Origin: Vigna angularis
Lineage: Eukaryota; Streptophyta; Magnoliopsida; Fabales; Fabaceae
Length of the DNA: 64,000 nt
Direction: 5' to 3'
NCBI RefSeq assembly: GCF_016808095.1
Contig: NC_068979.1
Coordinates: 26,269,460 to 26,333,459 of the forward strand
Shown: one piece after another, positions 25,280 through 38,242 of the stretch
Position numbering within the stretch: position 1 is the stretch's first letter
How the letters are laid out: each line of letters starts with the position of its first letter
The notes under the pieces: generated by a model
Told to the model about the DNA's origin: nothing
Databases searched by the model: none
Seen by the model: only the letters and a program-made list of their open reading frames with translations
Made by a program: the position numbers and the translations under genes

Positions 25280-27134
25280 AATTAATTATATTTTAATATT
25301 TTTATTTTAATTGATTAGGATAAGTCCCTAAATAATATATTCTATTTTTTTATTATTATCTAATAATAATATCTAATAATTATTTTTCTAATTGAATAAT
25401 TTTTCACCAAATCTCATTTTTTAGAAAATCTTTCAAAATAAAATAAATCATTAAAATAAAAATAACAAACTATTTTATCGTTTATTTAAATAGTTAACCA
25501 CATTTGTATATTTTTTCATAATATTAAAATTTCTAGAATCTCACATTCCCCTACCAAAAGCAACTTTTTCATCACCAAAAATGTACTTACAATATCTTCT
25601 GCTATTCTATTATAAGACTTCAGAGAAATACTTAAAATTATAGTTAAACAAACACAAACATAAATTATTATAAATATTAATACACATCGCGGTTGCACGT
25701 AAAACAAATAATAAAAGACATAAACATATATTATGCACACAACAAGTTACCACCAATCTACAAGAATTTGCTCTAACCATTTGTGTTACCCTTAACTTCT
25801 ATAATAATTATCTTTTCTTATTTTAAATAACGACTCTCATGACTACAACATTTTCTAGATTTGGAATGGGTACTTATGAAATATTAAAGTTTATATAATT
25901 TTGAAATATTGGAATTACATAATTATAGAATATCATACAATTATGTAATATAAGATATCATATATATATATATATATATTTATTAAAAAAACAATTTATG
26001 TTACTGTGTTTAAAGATTTTTGTTTTGTTGAGAGGCTGAGGCAAAGAAGGTCTGTCTCTACCAGTGAAAATTAGTGTAGATGAGAAAAATAATTTCAACA
26101 ATGATATTTAATTTATTAGGTATGTAAATGAAATATAGATATTTAAAACAAAACCCAAGCATACCTAAGAATTATTATATTAAAGTATGTTTTAATGTTC
26201 AATACTAATATAAACAATTCAATGATAAAATATATATAAGTTGGTTATTTAAAGTTAAGGGCAACAGATAATAAAAAGATAAAATGTGTTTTTGTCTTCT
26301 CTACTTTAAAATTGATGAATTATTTTTATATTTTTTGAAAATATTTTATTTTATTATTTTTTATACGTATATTTAGTGAATGATTATGTTTGATTTCATT
26401 TGGTGCAATGTGAAATGCATATATATAGTTATATGTATGTATAGTTAGAAAGATATCTTATTAAAGATATAAAATAATTAAAAATATCTTATTAAAAATA
26501 TTGATAAGCAGAAAATAAAATAATCAAAAAGATAATCAAGAATATTTAATTAAAAATATTCATAAACAAATTATAAACAACCAGCCAGATATTAGGTAAG
26601 TTTGTTTATATTTTATTTTGTTTATATTTTATTGGACTTATGTCAGTTTAAGGTCCATAATACAAATTATAAATAGAGAGTCAGTGCCACAAATATGCTT
26701 TACTCACACTCCACTACATTCTATTAACGTTCGATTAGAACTCAAACATACAATTGTGAGGACATTCTATTAACGTTCGATCAGAACTCAAACGTCACTG
26801 CACTTCTGACAGTGGATAGCATGTTTTCCGTTAGACCAATTTTGTGTAAACCCTTTGTGATGTCCGTTTTCTGTGTCGACTTCTTTTCGCTTTTAGTTCT
26901 TATGTTTTTCGATTTTAGCTTAATCATGTTATGCTTTCGTTACTAATGTTTGTCAAGGCAAAGTTAATAAGATGTTTTTGTTTATGAGAATTGTGCAAAG
27001 TTGATGATCAATGACAAAATTTATGGTAGATCTCGTTATCAAAATTGTCTTTACAAAAACCACTTTATAAATTAATGAGCTCAGATATTAATGAACTATA
27101 TAGAAGTCAAAAATCAAGAAAATTAATTAACATA
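25280..27134 (+). repeat. Mosaic block A, deleted relative of block B
   Basis: This sequence parallels 36761-39256 nearly throughout: TAATTAATTATATTTTAATA at 25280, AGAGGCTGAGGCAAAGAAGG near 26030, GTTGGTTATTTAAAGTTAAG near 26240, and the MIF 3' flank from about 26795. Relative to block B it lacks the roughly 535-bp carboxypeptidase insert (junction near 26378) and almost the whole MIF reading frame (junction near 26790). It also retains about 60 bp near 25405-25465 that B has lost. The TATA sequence ATTATAAATAGAGAGTC is kept near 26668. A 24-bp match at 29529-29552 to the end of block B suggests that retroelement and AT-repeat DNA (27135-29528) was inserted before the block's end. Confidence 0.8.
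26790..26840 (+). pseudogene. Mini zinc finger remnant (C-terminal tip only)
   Basis: The bases GTCACTGCACTTCTGACAG match the last codons of the intact MIF frame at about 39000, and the shared 3' flank follows. Everything encoding the zinc finger is missing; instead the phrase ATTCTATTAACGTTCGAT is present twice just upstream (about 26716 and 26764). The remnant cannot encode a protein. Confidence 0.7.
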
Positions 27135-27354
27135 AGCAGATGTGGTTTGTAATAATATTTCTTTAATAATTTCTTTAATAATTTTTCTTTAATAATTTTA
27201 CAATTTCAGAGGTTTGTAATAATTTTTCTTTGTAGAAACTAAAACACGAGATTCTCTTTTCAGGAAACGAATGCTATTACAAATTGGTATAGTGATGTTT
27301 TATCTTAATCATTGTTATTACAAGTTAGTATAGTGTTGTTCTATCTTATTCCTT

Positions 27355-27465
27355 GGGAAATAATATTTTATTATTTTAGAATCAGAGGGTTGGGAAATAA
27401 TATTTTATTATTTTAGAATCAGAGGTTTGGGAAATAATATTTTATTATTTTTTATTTTAGAGTTT
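27355..27465 (+). repeat. Three copies of a 37-bp tandem repeat
   Basis: Units beginning GGGAAATAATATTTTATTAT start at 27355, 27392 and 27429, an exact 37-bp period. The first two are nearly identical and the third diverges at its end. Confidence 0.9.
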
Positions 27466-27641
27466 GGAATAACTTTTCTTTAATTTCTGATTGTAGAATG
27501 TAAGGGCATTTAAAATTAATAAAGAGGCTTTTGGGCCTTATGTGGGACAGTCAGGCCTTATGGGTTGGAGGGTTTGGAGTAAGGACTCTATGATAGCGTG
27601 TATATGGGTAGGTAATATTTAAGATTACTGTGAGGGGAAGG

Positions 27642-28360
<719 letters not shown>

Positions 28361-29144
28361 AACGTAAACTGGTGTATAAAGGGGATCTGACTAATTTTTC
28401 TTCTTCTGTTTGGATTGATTGATGTTGTTTGACTGCCAGGATGTATGTATGGTGTTTTTGAGTGGTTGTAAAGCATATGAATGTGAACTACAATGATGTA
28501 ATTAAGTATGAAGTGGACATCTCAGGGTGAGATGATTGAAAGTGATGTGTGGGATGTTGAGGTTGTTCTGTATAACTGTATGGAGCTTTGAACTGGTATG
28601 TCTATCCCTATACTCGAAGCATTGTTCATGCTCAAATAGAGGAGAGCAGTGTAAGTGGTGAGAGTAGAGGGAGGTTCTCGTCTATAGTCTTAGAGTTTAG
28701 GCATAGACATATGGTGGATTTACCTTGCATAGTGTTGGGGAGTGCCAGCTGAACTACGCAAGTGCAAAGACGACCAATAGTTCGACAGTTATACCAATCC
28801 GGATGAGTCGTGTGAGTGGTTGAGTCATGGTTTAAAGTGGTATGTCTTGGTTGTTCTTTATATGTAGCTAAGCACGATGATATTTATTGATTGAACTATA
28901 TGATTACTACTTGTTTATCTAGCTCACCCTTGCTTTCTTTGTTGTGTGCTGCTTGTGTAATACACTGTTTAAGTTTTAAGTTTTGTGCTTTTGTGGATGA
29001 CTGTAATATCAGCTACTGAACTACTATTCTACTATGACTGTTCTCTTTATTGGAATGTGGACGCCTAAGTTATATGATTGTGGTTATTATATATTTGAGA
29101 TGCCATAATAACAGATAAAAAGAAAATGTATACATATAATAGGT

Positions 29145-29150
<6 letters not shown>

Positions 29151-29220
<70 letters not shown>
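29151..29220. repeat. (TA)n microsatellite
   Basis: About 70 bp of TA dinucleotides between the LTR-like segment and the end of block A. Confidence 0.9.
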
Positions 29221-29221
<1 letters not shown>

Positions 29222-29528
29222 TCACTTGCTTGAATGACAATTAGATAAAGTTGTATGTAAATTTTGTTCTTATTCTAAATGAACCAAAAAGTTGAGGAAA
29301 ATAGTGTAATTGTGCAACTCAATACCTCAAGAAACTCTGCTCCAATTTCAAGTTTTGTTCTTCCAATGCTATGGCGTTTTGGGGAAGAACCAACATCGGT
29401 TAATCGACACCAATAGACATGCCAAACGCTATGACCCAGTTTTGTTCCATATGAAGTGTTGTTCTATCTCATTCCTTGTTTGGGTGATAAAGGTTGAAGT
29501 GATCCATATAAAGATAACTTTTTTCCAA

Positions 29529-29556
29529 TTAGAGAAGGGTGTTTGAGGTACAACGG
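29529..29556 (+). repeat. Distal end of block A
   Basis: TTAGAGAAGGGTGTTTGAGG, followed by TACA, also occurs at 39890-39913, close to the right end of block B. It is the only part of B's distal third seen again on this side. Confidence 0.5.
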
Positions 29557-29609
29557 ACCTCCAATATGTTTATCTACGAACTAAACTAGAAATGGAAATA
29601 TAGACATAC

Positions 29610-30141
29610 CTTTGCAAGTAGCAGAATGGGGTTCATCCACGCAGAAACATTGAAATCCTCCATCTCCTTCATCAACTCCACACTCTCCACCAGAATTACT
29701 GCATTTCTCACACTCCCCGTTATCTCCCTCCCAATTCAACTCAAAACCATTCTGTAACGCATCGATTATTTTTTTTTCAAGCACAAGAGAAGCGTTGGTT
29801 TCAAATATTGGAATCACCACAACCGTGCAACTCCCCGTGTACGAAGGTACAGGTAGGGGAGTGTAGTAGACATTTTTATCAGCACCACAACTTTGAGTAA
29901 GCAGATCCGTCTGTGGTAAAGAGGGAGGGGAATTGGAAGGGCAATCATAAAAGAGTGTGACGTTACCAAGATCATTGTATTGGTGATCATATTGAAAGTG
30001 AGCGTTATCAAAGGAGTATGTAAAAGCGTTACTACAGTTGGTGTATCGAGCATCATTCTCACAAAGATAGGTCGGAGCAATGGTTGAGATGAGCAACAGA
30101 ACGAATATGAAAGAAGGGTGAAGAGTTAGCTTAGGTTTCAT
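29610..30141 (-). CDS. Truncated LRK10L/WAK-type receptor ectodomain
   Basis: The single exon encodes a signal peptide (about residues 1-26, ending PTYLC), part of a galacturonan-binding domain and a WAK-associated cysteine-rich domain with FELNWEGDNGECEKCSNSGG and CGVDEGDGGFQCFC near the end. The family (LEAF RUST 10-like receptor kinases) normally continues into a transmembrane helix and a Ser/Thr kinase. Here the exon ends at a good donor, TGCAAAG followed by GTATGTC at 29610; read-through stops a few codons later at 29581. No kinase or membrane segment follows on the minus strand. The first domain is also shortened: the YPFWG...CG part that should follow CSNAFT is missing, with FTYSFDNAHFQYDH joined directly. 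It could be a secreted decoy or a pseudogene; upstream of the donor no stop breaks the frame. Confidence 0.7.
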
Positions 30142-30999
30142 TGGTTTTATGAATTTTGATTAAAATAGATCAAGTATACAAAAGTTATTAAATTTACTAG
30201 TATAGTAATACTTATATATAAATATTTATATATAGTTATTAATTAAACAAGTTTAGGTAAATAAAATTTTATTTTAAGTAATAAAATATTTCTAAAAATG
30301 TTAAAGTTGATTTAAATATAATTAAAGAAATATTTAATAAAAATATCAATTTAAAATTTATACAAAAATAAATAAATTTTGTCCCATCTTATAAAATTAC
30401 TCTATATTAACAAAACTTGAAAATAAATTGAATTAAAAAAGCCAATATAAAAACTATATTAAGATGGTCAATGCCACATAACACAATTATCACACAGCAC
30501 AATTATAAAGTGACACGTAAAAAATTTCAATTTTTTTTTAAAAATAAGAAAATTAAAAAAGTAAAATAAATTTTAAAAAATAAACACAAATTTCGACTTG
30601 ACGTTGTCCTTAACATCATTTGTACATTACTAAAGTAAAAAAATCTAATTAGACAAACTGAAAACAAAAACGAAAACCAAAAGAGTAATTATTTTTTTTT
30701 ATTATAATGAAATAACATTCTTCAAGACAGCCTTTATACTTTGTGTTTCAAAAACACAATTTATCTATATCCATAAAACTTTTTAAAAAGTGTCCATTTT
30801 TTAAAATCCTCACCAATAAATTTTCCCTTAAACATTCATTTAAAACCAGTCATTCTTTTCAGAAAAGCCCACTATGTTTTCTTGGCTTCCTGCATGGCAA
30901 CTAAAGCATTATAAGTTATAACCTTGGACATTCCTAGTAAAATATAAAATCAATATGGCAATTTTACCCTACAAACAAATTTATAATTTAAATTAAACT

Positions 31000-31002
<3 letters not shown>
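30142..31002. other. AT-rich intergenic
   Basis: AT-rich DNA upstream of the receptor fragment. No TATA box is placed with confidence and no exon is visible. Confidence 0.5.

Positions 31003-31061
<59 letters not shown>
31003..31061. repeat. (TA)n microsatellite
   Basis: About 59 bp of TA dinucleotides. Confidence 0.9.
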
Positions 31062-31064
<3 letters not shown>

Positions 31065-31649
31065 TAAGATAGTCTCATTTTATGATAACTCTTATTATAT
31101 CAATAAAATCATCAGTTATGAGTATGGTTAATAAATCATTTGTTTTGTTCAAGATATCTAAATACAGCTGTGAAGGCTATATTGGAAATCTAGTATCATC
31201 TAAATATATGACCAATACACACTCAATAAATGAACAAAAAACATCATTTTACGCAAAAACTCAATCTAAAAATTCACTTTACACAAAAACTCAATCAGTA
31301 CCATTTTCTTCATAAAATACCATCTTTAGTTTAAAAATTTTCTAAAAATTGAAGATTTTGTTTATAAGGTTGTGTAAAAATCAATGATAACTATATATTT
31401 TTATATAGATAGTTGGCTTTCTTTATCTAGTAGAGCATTTTTGTTGTTGTTGAGTAAGAAAACACTTTAGGTATACATCAAGAACACCATCTAATGAACA
31501 CAATATTGATTAAAACACATGAACCCTAAAATAAGCTCTCTCTATTTCCTCCAACTTTCCTATGTGTGTGGCTAACCCGGGAAGTCACAAGCCTTTGAAT
31601 TCAACATTAATGTACCCATTCCTCCCACAAGCCCCATCATCCCAACTCC

Positions 31650-31664
31650 TTCACATATAAACTC
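31650..31664 (+). promoter_or_regulatory. Possible TATA box of the CLE gene
   Basis: CACATATAAACTCC lies about 250 bp upstream of the CLE start codon, in a pyrimidine-rich promoter-like tract. The assignment rests on sequence form and distance only. Confidence 0.35.
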
Positions 31665-31907
31665 CATGACTCCTTTCATGATGAGATGTGATTGCTGACT
31701 AAATATACAAACCCTAAATTAATTGAGTGAGCCCTACCCTTTTCTCCCTCATTACATACCCTCATGTGTCTCTTGCTTTCCATTAATACTCTTCATTTCC
31801 CTAAATTCAACTCACCAATCTCTTCTCACACTTCCTTCATCTTTTTCCCATAACCTTCACAACCATCACTTTTTCTTCCCCCTCCCCTGTTTCTCTCTGT
31901 TTCACAA

Positions 31908-32231
31908 ATGAAGAGCTCTCTGTTTTCAACCACATGGAGCAGCTTCATCACCCTCTTTCTCCTCTTCTCTTTCTTTCTCTTCTTCTCTTCACCCACCTCC
32001 AAAGTTCCACCATCTTCAACTTCCTCAGACAACACCCTCCACCATCTCCATCACCACCTCCTTCGCTACTGTGATTCTTTTACCAAGAGAAACCCACGTT
32101 CCTTGTGCACTGAACTCCATAAAATCCACCAAAGATTAATTCAAACCATTCCACCCTCCCAAGATTTTGACCCAAGATTTGGTGCAGAGAAGAGACTAGT
32201 CCCCTCTGGGCCAAACCCACTTCACAACTGA
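31908..32231 (+). CDS. CLE signalling-peptide precursor (CLE9/CLE10 type)
   Basis: An intronless 107-residue precursor. It has an N-terminal signal peptide (about residues 9-29, ITLFLLFSFFLFFSS), a variable middle rich in Ser and His, and the CLE dodecapeptide RLVPSGPNPLHN at the very C-terminus (residues 96-107), preceded by the usual basic residue (EKR). That dodecapeptide is the one shared by Arabidopsis CLE9 and CLE10, which act in the apoplast through CLAVATA1/BAM/HSL-type receptor kinases in xylem and stomatal lineage control (established knowledge). Release needs processing at the arginine and probably hydroxylation of the prolines. The first ATG fits the signal peptide. No TGA-spanning tail follows the motif, as usual for CLE genes. 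Confidence 0.93.
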   Translation: MKSSLFSTTWSSFITLFLLFSFFLFFSSPTSKVPPSSTSSDNTLHHLHHHLLRYCDSFTKRNPRSLCTELHKIHQRLIQTIPPSQDFDPRFGAEKRLVPSGPNPLHN

Positions 32232-34180
32232 TTATTTATACCAGTTTCACCACTTTTATCACCCTTCCTATATCTATCTTTTTCTTCTGCATGAACAACT
32301 TCTGCAAACTATTTCCATCACACCCTTCAGTCAACCAAGTCAAAACCGTTTGCTCCTTCACTGTTCATAACTATCACCTTTCTTGGTAACCTTTATGGCT
32401 CTCTACCCTCACGTTTAATCTTCAGCATACTTGCGCACCCCACATGGCTATAAGATTGAATAGTTATATATCAATGGCTAGAGGTACTATGGCATGCAGA
32501 AAGATACCATCTTTGGTGGCAAGGCTTTGACTTGCAGTCATGGTTACAGTTATGTTGTGTAGTTGTGTTCTTCGATATTGCTAGATTTTATGAAAGAATT
32601 TCACCGATGGGAGAATTATATATGGCCGTTTACACCTCAAAATCTTTGAAGTTGCAGTCATCACAGAAGGATATTCAAGTGTGACTTCGTTGGAGAGGTT
32701 CTTACCTTTGTACTTTTGTGTGACAACACAAAAATTGTATATTGTGTTTTACTTCTTGATTATTTTGTTTTTTTACTTCTTTTTCTTTATTTAGTCTTGG
32801 ACAAATCCCATTTGGCCATTTCCATGCTTGTTTTTGGTTTTGTAGTCTTGTAATTAAGGAGTAGAGTTTGAGAGAGGATAGAGAATGTTGTAGAAAAGAA
32901 GGGCTGAATCTGAAAACAAGCATGGAAATGGTCCTTAACGGGGCAGCTTTGAAGAGAATATGGTTGGAAGTGTAGGTCGGGAGGACCCCATGAGTTTCAC
33001 TAATATGGAACCACCAAAGGACAATGACGTTTCTATTTATGAAGGGTTTGGGTCAGTTTCTGAGGTCAAATTGGCTAACTCATGGCATCATGTCGGTCTG
33101 CAACATTTTTTCTAATTTTTAAATATTCATTTATAGTTGATATTTGAGTTAATGGACGTGACTTCTTAGGTTGTTTTTTTTATAATGTTTATTATTTATT
33201 TTGACAAGTCATGTTTCTCTATTTATTTGAAACAGTTGGGTGTGTATAATTCCTGTCCACGATGATTGAAAAGGTGCATCTGTCATTATTAAATTTATGC
33301 AATATCGATCTTCCCAACAAATACAGATGGGTGCTAGCTTAACTGGTATGGCTTTTGATGGAAAACGTGGTCTGCAAATTTCTGATCAATTAGGTCACAA
33401 AATCTGTTGGAACCAACACTCTAGAATATGTGGATATGAATTTTAGGGCTAGGGCTACTTAGCTACTTTACTAGTTGAGTGAATTTAGGACAAGCATGAA
33501 AGAAAAATCAAATATATATAGGGTTACTTTTAGTTTGTAGTCAATATGTTCTAAATGTTTTAATTCAAATCTATTGTTGGATTGATCTTCCTTGTGCATA
33601 AACCAATCTTCGGAAGAAAAATAAAACTTAATATCCCATTTTAAAACTATTTGATTCTTTATTTATTAATATCAAACTTAGTAACATAATTTATTTAGAA
33701 ATAGAGAGTATATTTCAGTATATATATTAAAAGTGTATATAAGATGATGTTTGTATTTATTATTATTAAATAAATAATATATATATAAAATTAATAATTA
33801 ATATATATATATATATTATATTTATTTTATTTTTAGTCGACGTGAAATTTTTTTAATATATTTAAGCATATACATTTCAAACATGACATTAAACAATAAT
33901 ACATGGTTTGATAGTGATCTATTAATGATGACATGATAAATTCAATAAATAATCAATCTCAATAGTATAAATTTTAAATGATTGATATCATCTTAAGAGT
34001 GAATTTCTATTTAATAACCCTATAAAATCAACTTATAAAATAAAGATTTATATACTCTAAATTCGCTTTATTTCTAGTTTTCGAACATGATTTTAAAATT
34101 TTTAATAGTGACGACCAATTATTTTACTAAATAGATAACAAATGCAAATTATTTTGGGATAATGTTGTATGCAAGCATGT
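32232..34180. other. Downstream flank of the CLE gene and intergenic DNA
   Basis: The first kilobase is moderately AT-rich and may include a long 3' UTR. Beyond 33600 it is AT-rich and unclassified. No exon recognised. Confidence 0.4.
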
Positions 34181-34189
34181 TTACCCCAT

Positions 34190-34800
34190 TTTGCTCTCAT
34201 TCTTAATATTGACAATTCATTAACAAAGGCTTCAAAGAATTTCTAGAGTTTGATAGAGCATTCACAAATCAATTGTCAAACTAAAGCAACAAACAAAGTT
34301 ATATTAAAGGCCTTTTAGGCTAATGAGATTCCGATTATATTATGAGAATATCATTGCACTCTCTAATCGTTGACAAAAGAAACTCATTTCCAACTCACAA
34401 ATGGAGCAAATGTCATGTTCCTCGTTGAGTTCGAAAAAGTCTCATGCAAACGACAAAAATTTGACGAAATTCATAATGGTGACAGTTGACAAGTCAATCT
34501 CAACCTCATATACAAGGTATAGAAAGAAGCTCAGTGGAACAAGCTACAAAGAATCGAGTAGACAACGTGACAATACACGTATTAGAGAATGTATCTTTCA
34601 CAAAGGAGACCTAATTTGGCACAACCTTAGTGATTCAAGAAAATATAGGCATGGAGGCACACTGACCTCAAATTGGAATGAACCCTATCACATAGTGGAT
34701 TCACTCCAAAATGGAGCATATGAACTTGAAGAACTCAATGTAAAATTGCAATAAACAACATGGAATGCCACACACCCGACAAACTACTTCATCTAAGCTT
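34190..34800 (+). pseudogene. Ty3/gypsy integrase C-terminal relic
   Basis: A 117-codon open frame (34401-34754) carries FHKGDLIWHNLSDSRKYRHG, TSNWNEPYHIVDSLQNGAYE and LEELN, followed after a stop by TTWNATHPTNYF (to about 34790). This is the end of a Ty3/gypsy integrase (GDLVW..., L.P.W.GP, NGAYEL, WN..HL order). Upstream, at 34270-34310, KATNKVILKAF is the counterpart of the core-domain phrase AANK.ILRG. The remaining core domain is missing or scrambled by frame breaks. A series of ~62-bp repeats lies immediately downstream. The element is dead. Confidence 0.75.
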
Positions 34801-34867
34801 GAATAACAACACATCTGCAAGCTAATACGATTGTGCTTGGATGGAAACACATTCGTTAATTACTTAA

Positions 34868-35290
34868 AAGTGTCTAAAAGTGATAACGATTGAAAAACAT
34901 CCATAGATTGAAATGCATTTGAGTATAAAAGCGTATAAAAGCGTCAATAATTGAAAAAATATCCATACATTGAAATACATAAGAGTATAAAAGCGTCTAA
35001 ATGCGCTAACGTATAAAAAATATTCACGTATTAAATACACCTGAGTATAACCTACTCGATGGAACAATAAATCGAAGTTGCTAACCACTCTCTCATGTTA
35101 AATGCTCCCAAGTATAATCTACTCCACGACACAATAAATTTGAATGGCTAACCCATCCACATATTAAATAAGCCTAAGTACGTCCTACTTATCGACCTAA
35201 TAAGTTCAAGTAGTTAACCCCACTCATGTATTAAATACACCCAAGTAAACCATACTTGTCGATAACACAATATGCTTGAGTGACCCCAAC
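34868..35290 (+). repeat. ~62-bp degenerate tandem repeats behind the integrase relic
   Basis: About seven units. The left ones contain GAGTATAAAAGCGT and TTGAAAAA.ATCCATA; the right ones contain ATTAAATACACCTGAGTATA, ACCTACTCGA and a GCTAACC tail. Unit starts in the right half lie near 35028, 35092, 35153 and 35222. This position matches the variable 3' non-coding region of large Ty3/gypsy elements. Confidence 0.7.
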
Positions 35291-35569
35291 GTCTTCTGCA
35301 AATCAAAATATGCTCATGCATGATATGTATAAAAGTGATGTTACTGCATTCATGGATGCCGAGTAGAATATTGCCTCAACCTATTCATGTAATTCTTTGC
35401 CAAACAATATTTTATCCACATATTTCTTTTATCTAGCATAATCGATAGAACAAGTATAACTTGCAATGTAAAAGTCGCAATGCTAAAACCTTGGTAGCTA
35501 ATATTGTTAGCAAAAGAAGAAGAAAAACATCTTGCTTCAATAAAGGATTTTGACATGATGTTTCATGGA

Positions 35570-36350
35570 GAAGTGTATAAGATTTAAAGAATGTTTGGAT
35601 TCAAGAAATACATTAAAATCTTAAGAATTTAGTTGTTAAAGTCTTGTAATTTGCGTATTGTATTTAATTTAGTAGTTCAAGAGTCAATAGGTAGAACCTA
35701 AGTAGTAGAAAACTCATAATTTGTTATTTGAAAACACTTATGGAATAATCAATTATCACTTATGATAATCGATTATCAGTAGCAGTTGTGAACTTGACTC
35801 TTAGTTTTCTGACCTAATTTTCAAATGTAAGAGTCTATAAATACTTAACTTAAATCTAAATAACTTTTCACTAAGAGTATTAAAGTTGTGTGTCTGAGTG
35901 AAACTCTCGGTGTGTTTGTGAAAAATGAGCTTTGAAAAATCTATTATGGGTAGAGCGAGAACTTTCACTAAGTATGTCTTATATGATTGAGTGTCTGTTG
36001 TTGCTAGGAGAGTTTTTTTATGTGTCAAAGGAGATGTTATTCATCCTTTGTGTGTTGAAGGATGTGTTTTCTATCATTAACCTTATTATTTGTGATTGTA
36101 TAAGTTCTTAGGTTATTTTTAGTGATTGATTAATCACTCTTTAAGAAAGATTAACAACTGAGTATCTTTTGATCCGAATGAGTATAAAATTCTTTATGCA
36201 AACTTCTCTTTCCTACTCTTTATGTTTACCTGCTTTTGCTTAAAGTTAATTTTTAGATTCGTTAAAGAAATTTTAAAAATAAAAATATGTTAAAAGAAAG
36301 TGGTTTTTAACACAAACTAATTCACCCTTATTAATTTTGTCTTCACTCTA
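35570..36350 (+). mobile_element. Possible Ty1/copia LTR and leader remnant
   Basis: Contains ATGATAATCGATTATC-type palindromic wording near 35760, a leader-like stretch with GAGTGAAACTCTCGGTGTG, and the phrase ACTAATTCACCCTTATTAA near 36330. This order resembles the LTR and untranslated leader of legume Ty1/copia elements. No ends or coding relic were found. Confidence 0.3.
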
Positions 36351-36572
36351 AATATTTCACTGTACGTTTTCTAACAAATATTAATAAGATATCCATTCAC
36401 AAATCAATTATAACTTTTTATTTATAATAGAAACTATTTTAATTATAATAATTTTTAGTTTATAAATTAATATATAAATTATCACTATGATTAATTATTA
36501 TTTTTTGGTGACTAATGATTATTTATAAATTTTCTTATTATATACAAAATCCTATAATAACAACTTCTATTT

Positions 36573-36760
36573 AATGAATAGTATAAAATATGCATAGTCA
36601 TTAATTTCAACACTATTATGGCAATGCATTCTTTATGCTTTATTAAGGCCAAATTAAATTGAGGTACGAATGAAGTTATGAGGAGACTAGTAGACTGACT
36701 CACCTATTAATTTTCAGCCTTAGTCATGATTTGAAATTGAGTCTATTTTTCTATGTTACT
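36573..36760 (+). repeat. 188-bp direct repeat, left copy (flank of block B)
   Basis: Runs from AATGAATAGTATAAAATATG to TTTTTCTATGTTACT. Its partner at 39943-40130 is the same length and differs by two substitutions (ATTATGGCA versus ATTACGGCA; GACTCACC versus GACCCACC). Confidence 0.95.
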
Positions 36761-38111
36761 TAATTAATTATATCTTAATATTTTTATTTTAATTGATTAG
36801 ATAAGTCCCTAAATAATATATTCTATTTTTTTTATTATTATCTAATAATAATACCTAATAATTATTTTTCTAATTGAATAACAAACTATTTTATCATTTA
36901 TTTAAATAGTTAACCACATTTGTATATCTTTTTATAATATTAAAATTTCTAGAATCTCACGTTCCCTACCAAAAACAACTTTCATCACAAAAAATGTATT
37001 TACAATATCTTCTGCTTTTCTATGATAAGACTTAAGAGAAATACTTAAAATTATAGTTAAACAAATACAAACATAAATTATTATAAATATTAATACACAC
37101 CACAGTTGCACATAAAACAAATAATAAAAGACATAAACATATATTATACACACAACAAGAATTAAACACATTACCACCAATCTACAAGAATTTGCTCTAA
37201 CCATTTGTGTTACCCTTAACTTCTATAGTAATTATCTTTTCTTATTTTAAATAACGACTCTCATGACTACAACATTTTCTAGATTTGGGATGGATACTTA
37301 TGAAATATTAAAGTTTATATAATTTTGAAATATTAGAATTATATAATTATAGAATATCATACAATTATGTAATATAAGATATCATATATATAAGTCCTAT
37401 ATTTATTAAGAAAACAATTTATGTTACTGTGTTTAAAGATTTTTGTTTTGTTGAGAGGCTGAGGCAAAGAAGGTCTGTCTGTACCAGTGAAAATTAGTGT
37501 AGATGAGAAAAATAATTTCAACAATGATATTTAATTTATTAGGTATGTAAATGAAAGTAATATTATAGATATTTAAAACAAAACCCAAGCATACCTAATA
37601 ATTATTATATAAAAGTATGTTTTAATTTTCAATACTAATATAAACAATTCAATGATAAAAAATATATAAGTTGGTTATTTAAAGTTAAGGGCAACAGATA
37701 ATAAAAAGCTAAAATGTGTTTTTGTCTTCTCTACTTTAAAATTGATGAATTATTTTTATATTTTTTGAAAATATTTTATTTTATTATTTTTTATACGTAT
37801 ATTTAGTGATATTTTTTATTGTCATGAAGTTGAGGTAATAACTAAATTCGTATAATTTTATAAAATTAATTTATGAATGTGTAATATAAAAATCAAAATA
37901 AAGTTTGCGAAAAATATGGGAATCAGAAACATATTTTTCTCATAAGAAATCGACTTCGTAAGGTTAAATAAATTTTTGCGAAAATAAATTTTGAATGTTT
38001 GTGTAAGGTTAAATAGTTGACATTGAATTTATCGTATGGTGTTGTTTCTTTTTGTATATATGATATATAATCTTGTTCGTAGGAGCTTATGGAAAATTGA
38101 TTTATTCACAG

Positions 38112-38242
38112 GCTTTTAGGCATTGGTCTGGCTATGATCCATGTACAGAAAAGTATGCAGAGATTTACTACAACAGGCCTGATGTTCAGAAAGCCCTCCA
38201 CGCTAACACAACTAGAATCCCTTATAAGTGGACTGCTTGCAG
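38112..38242 (+). pseudogene. Captured serine carboxypeptidase-like exon
   Basis: A 131-bp exon encodes [20 protein letters not shown] followed by [18 protein letters not shown], a conserved internal segment of plant serine carboxypeptidase-like (SCPL, S10 family) proteins. It is bounded by intact splice sites, TTATTCACAG on the left and AGGTAAGT on the right, and intron-like sequence surrounds it, so a genomic piece was copied rather than a cDNA. The catalytic Ser, Asp and His, which lie in other exons, are absent nearby, so no enzyme can be made. It could still be spliced into a chimeric transcript. Block A lacks this piece. Confidence 0.85.

Noticed and set aside
34401..34754. Independent gene encoding 117 residues
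   Set aside because: Matches the C-terminal end of a Ty3/gypsy integrase, followed by a stop inside the conserved WN.TH phrase; it is a relic.
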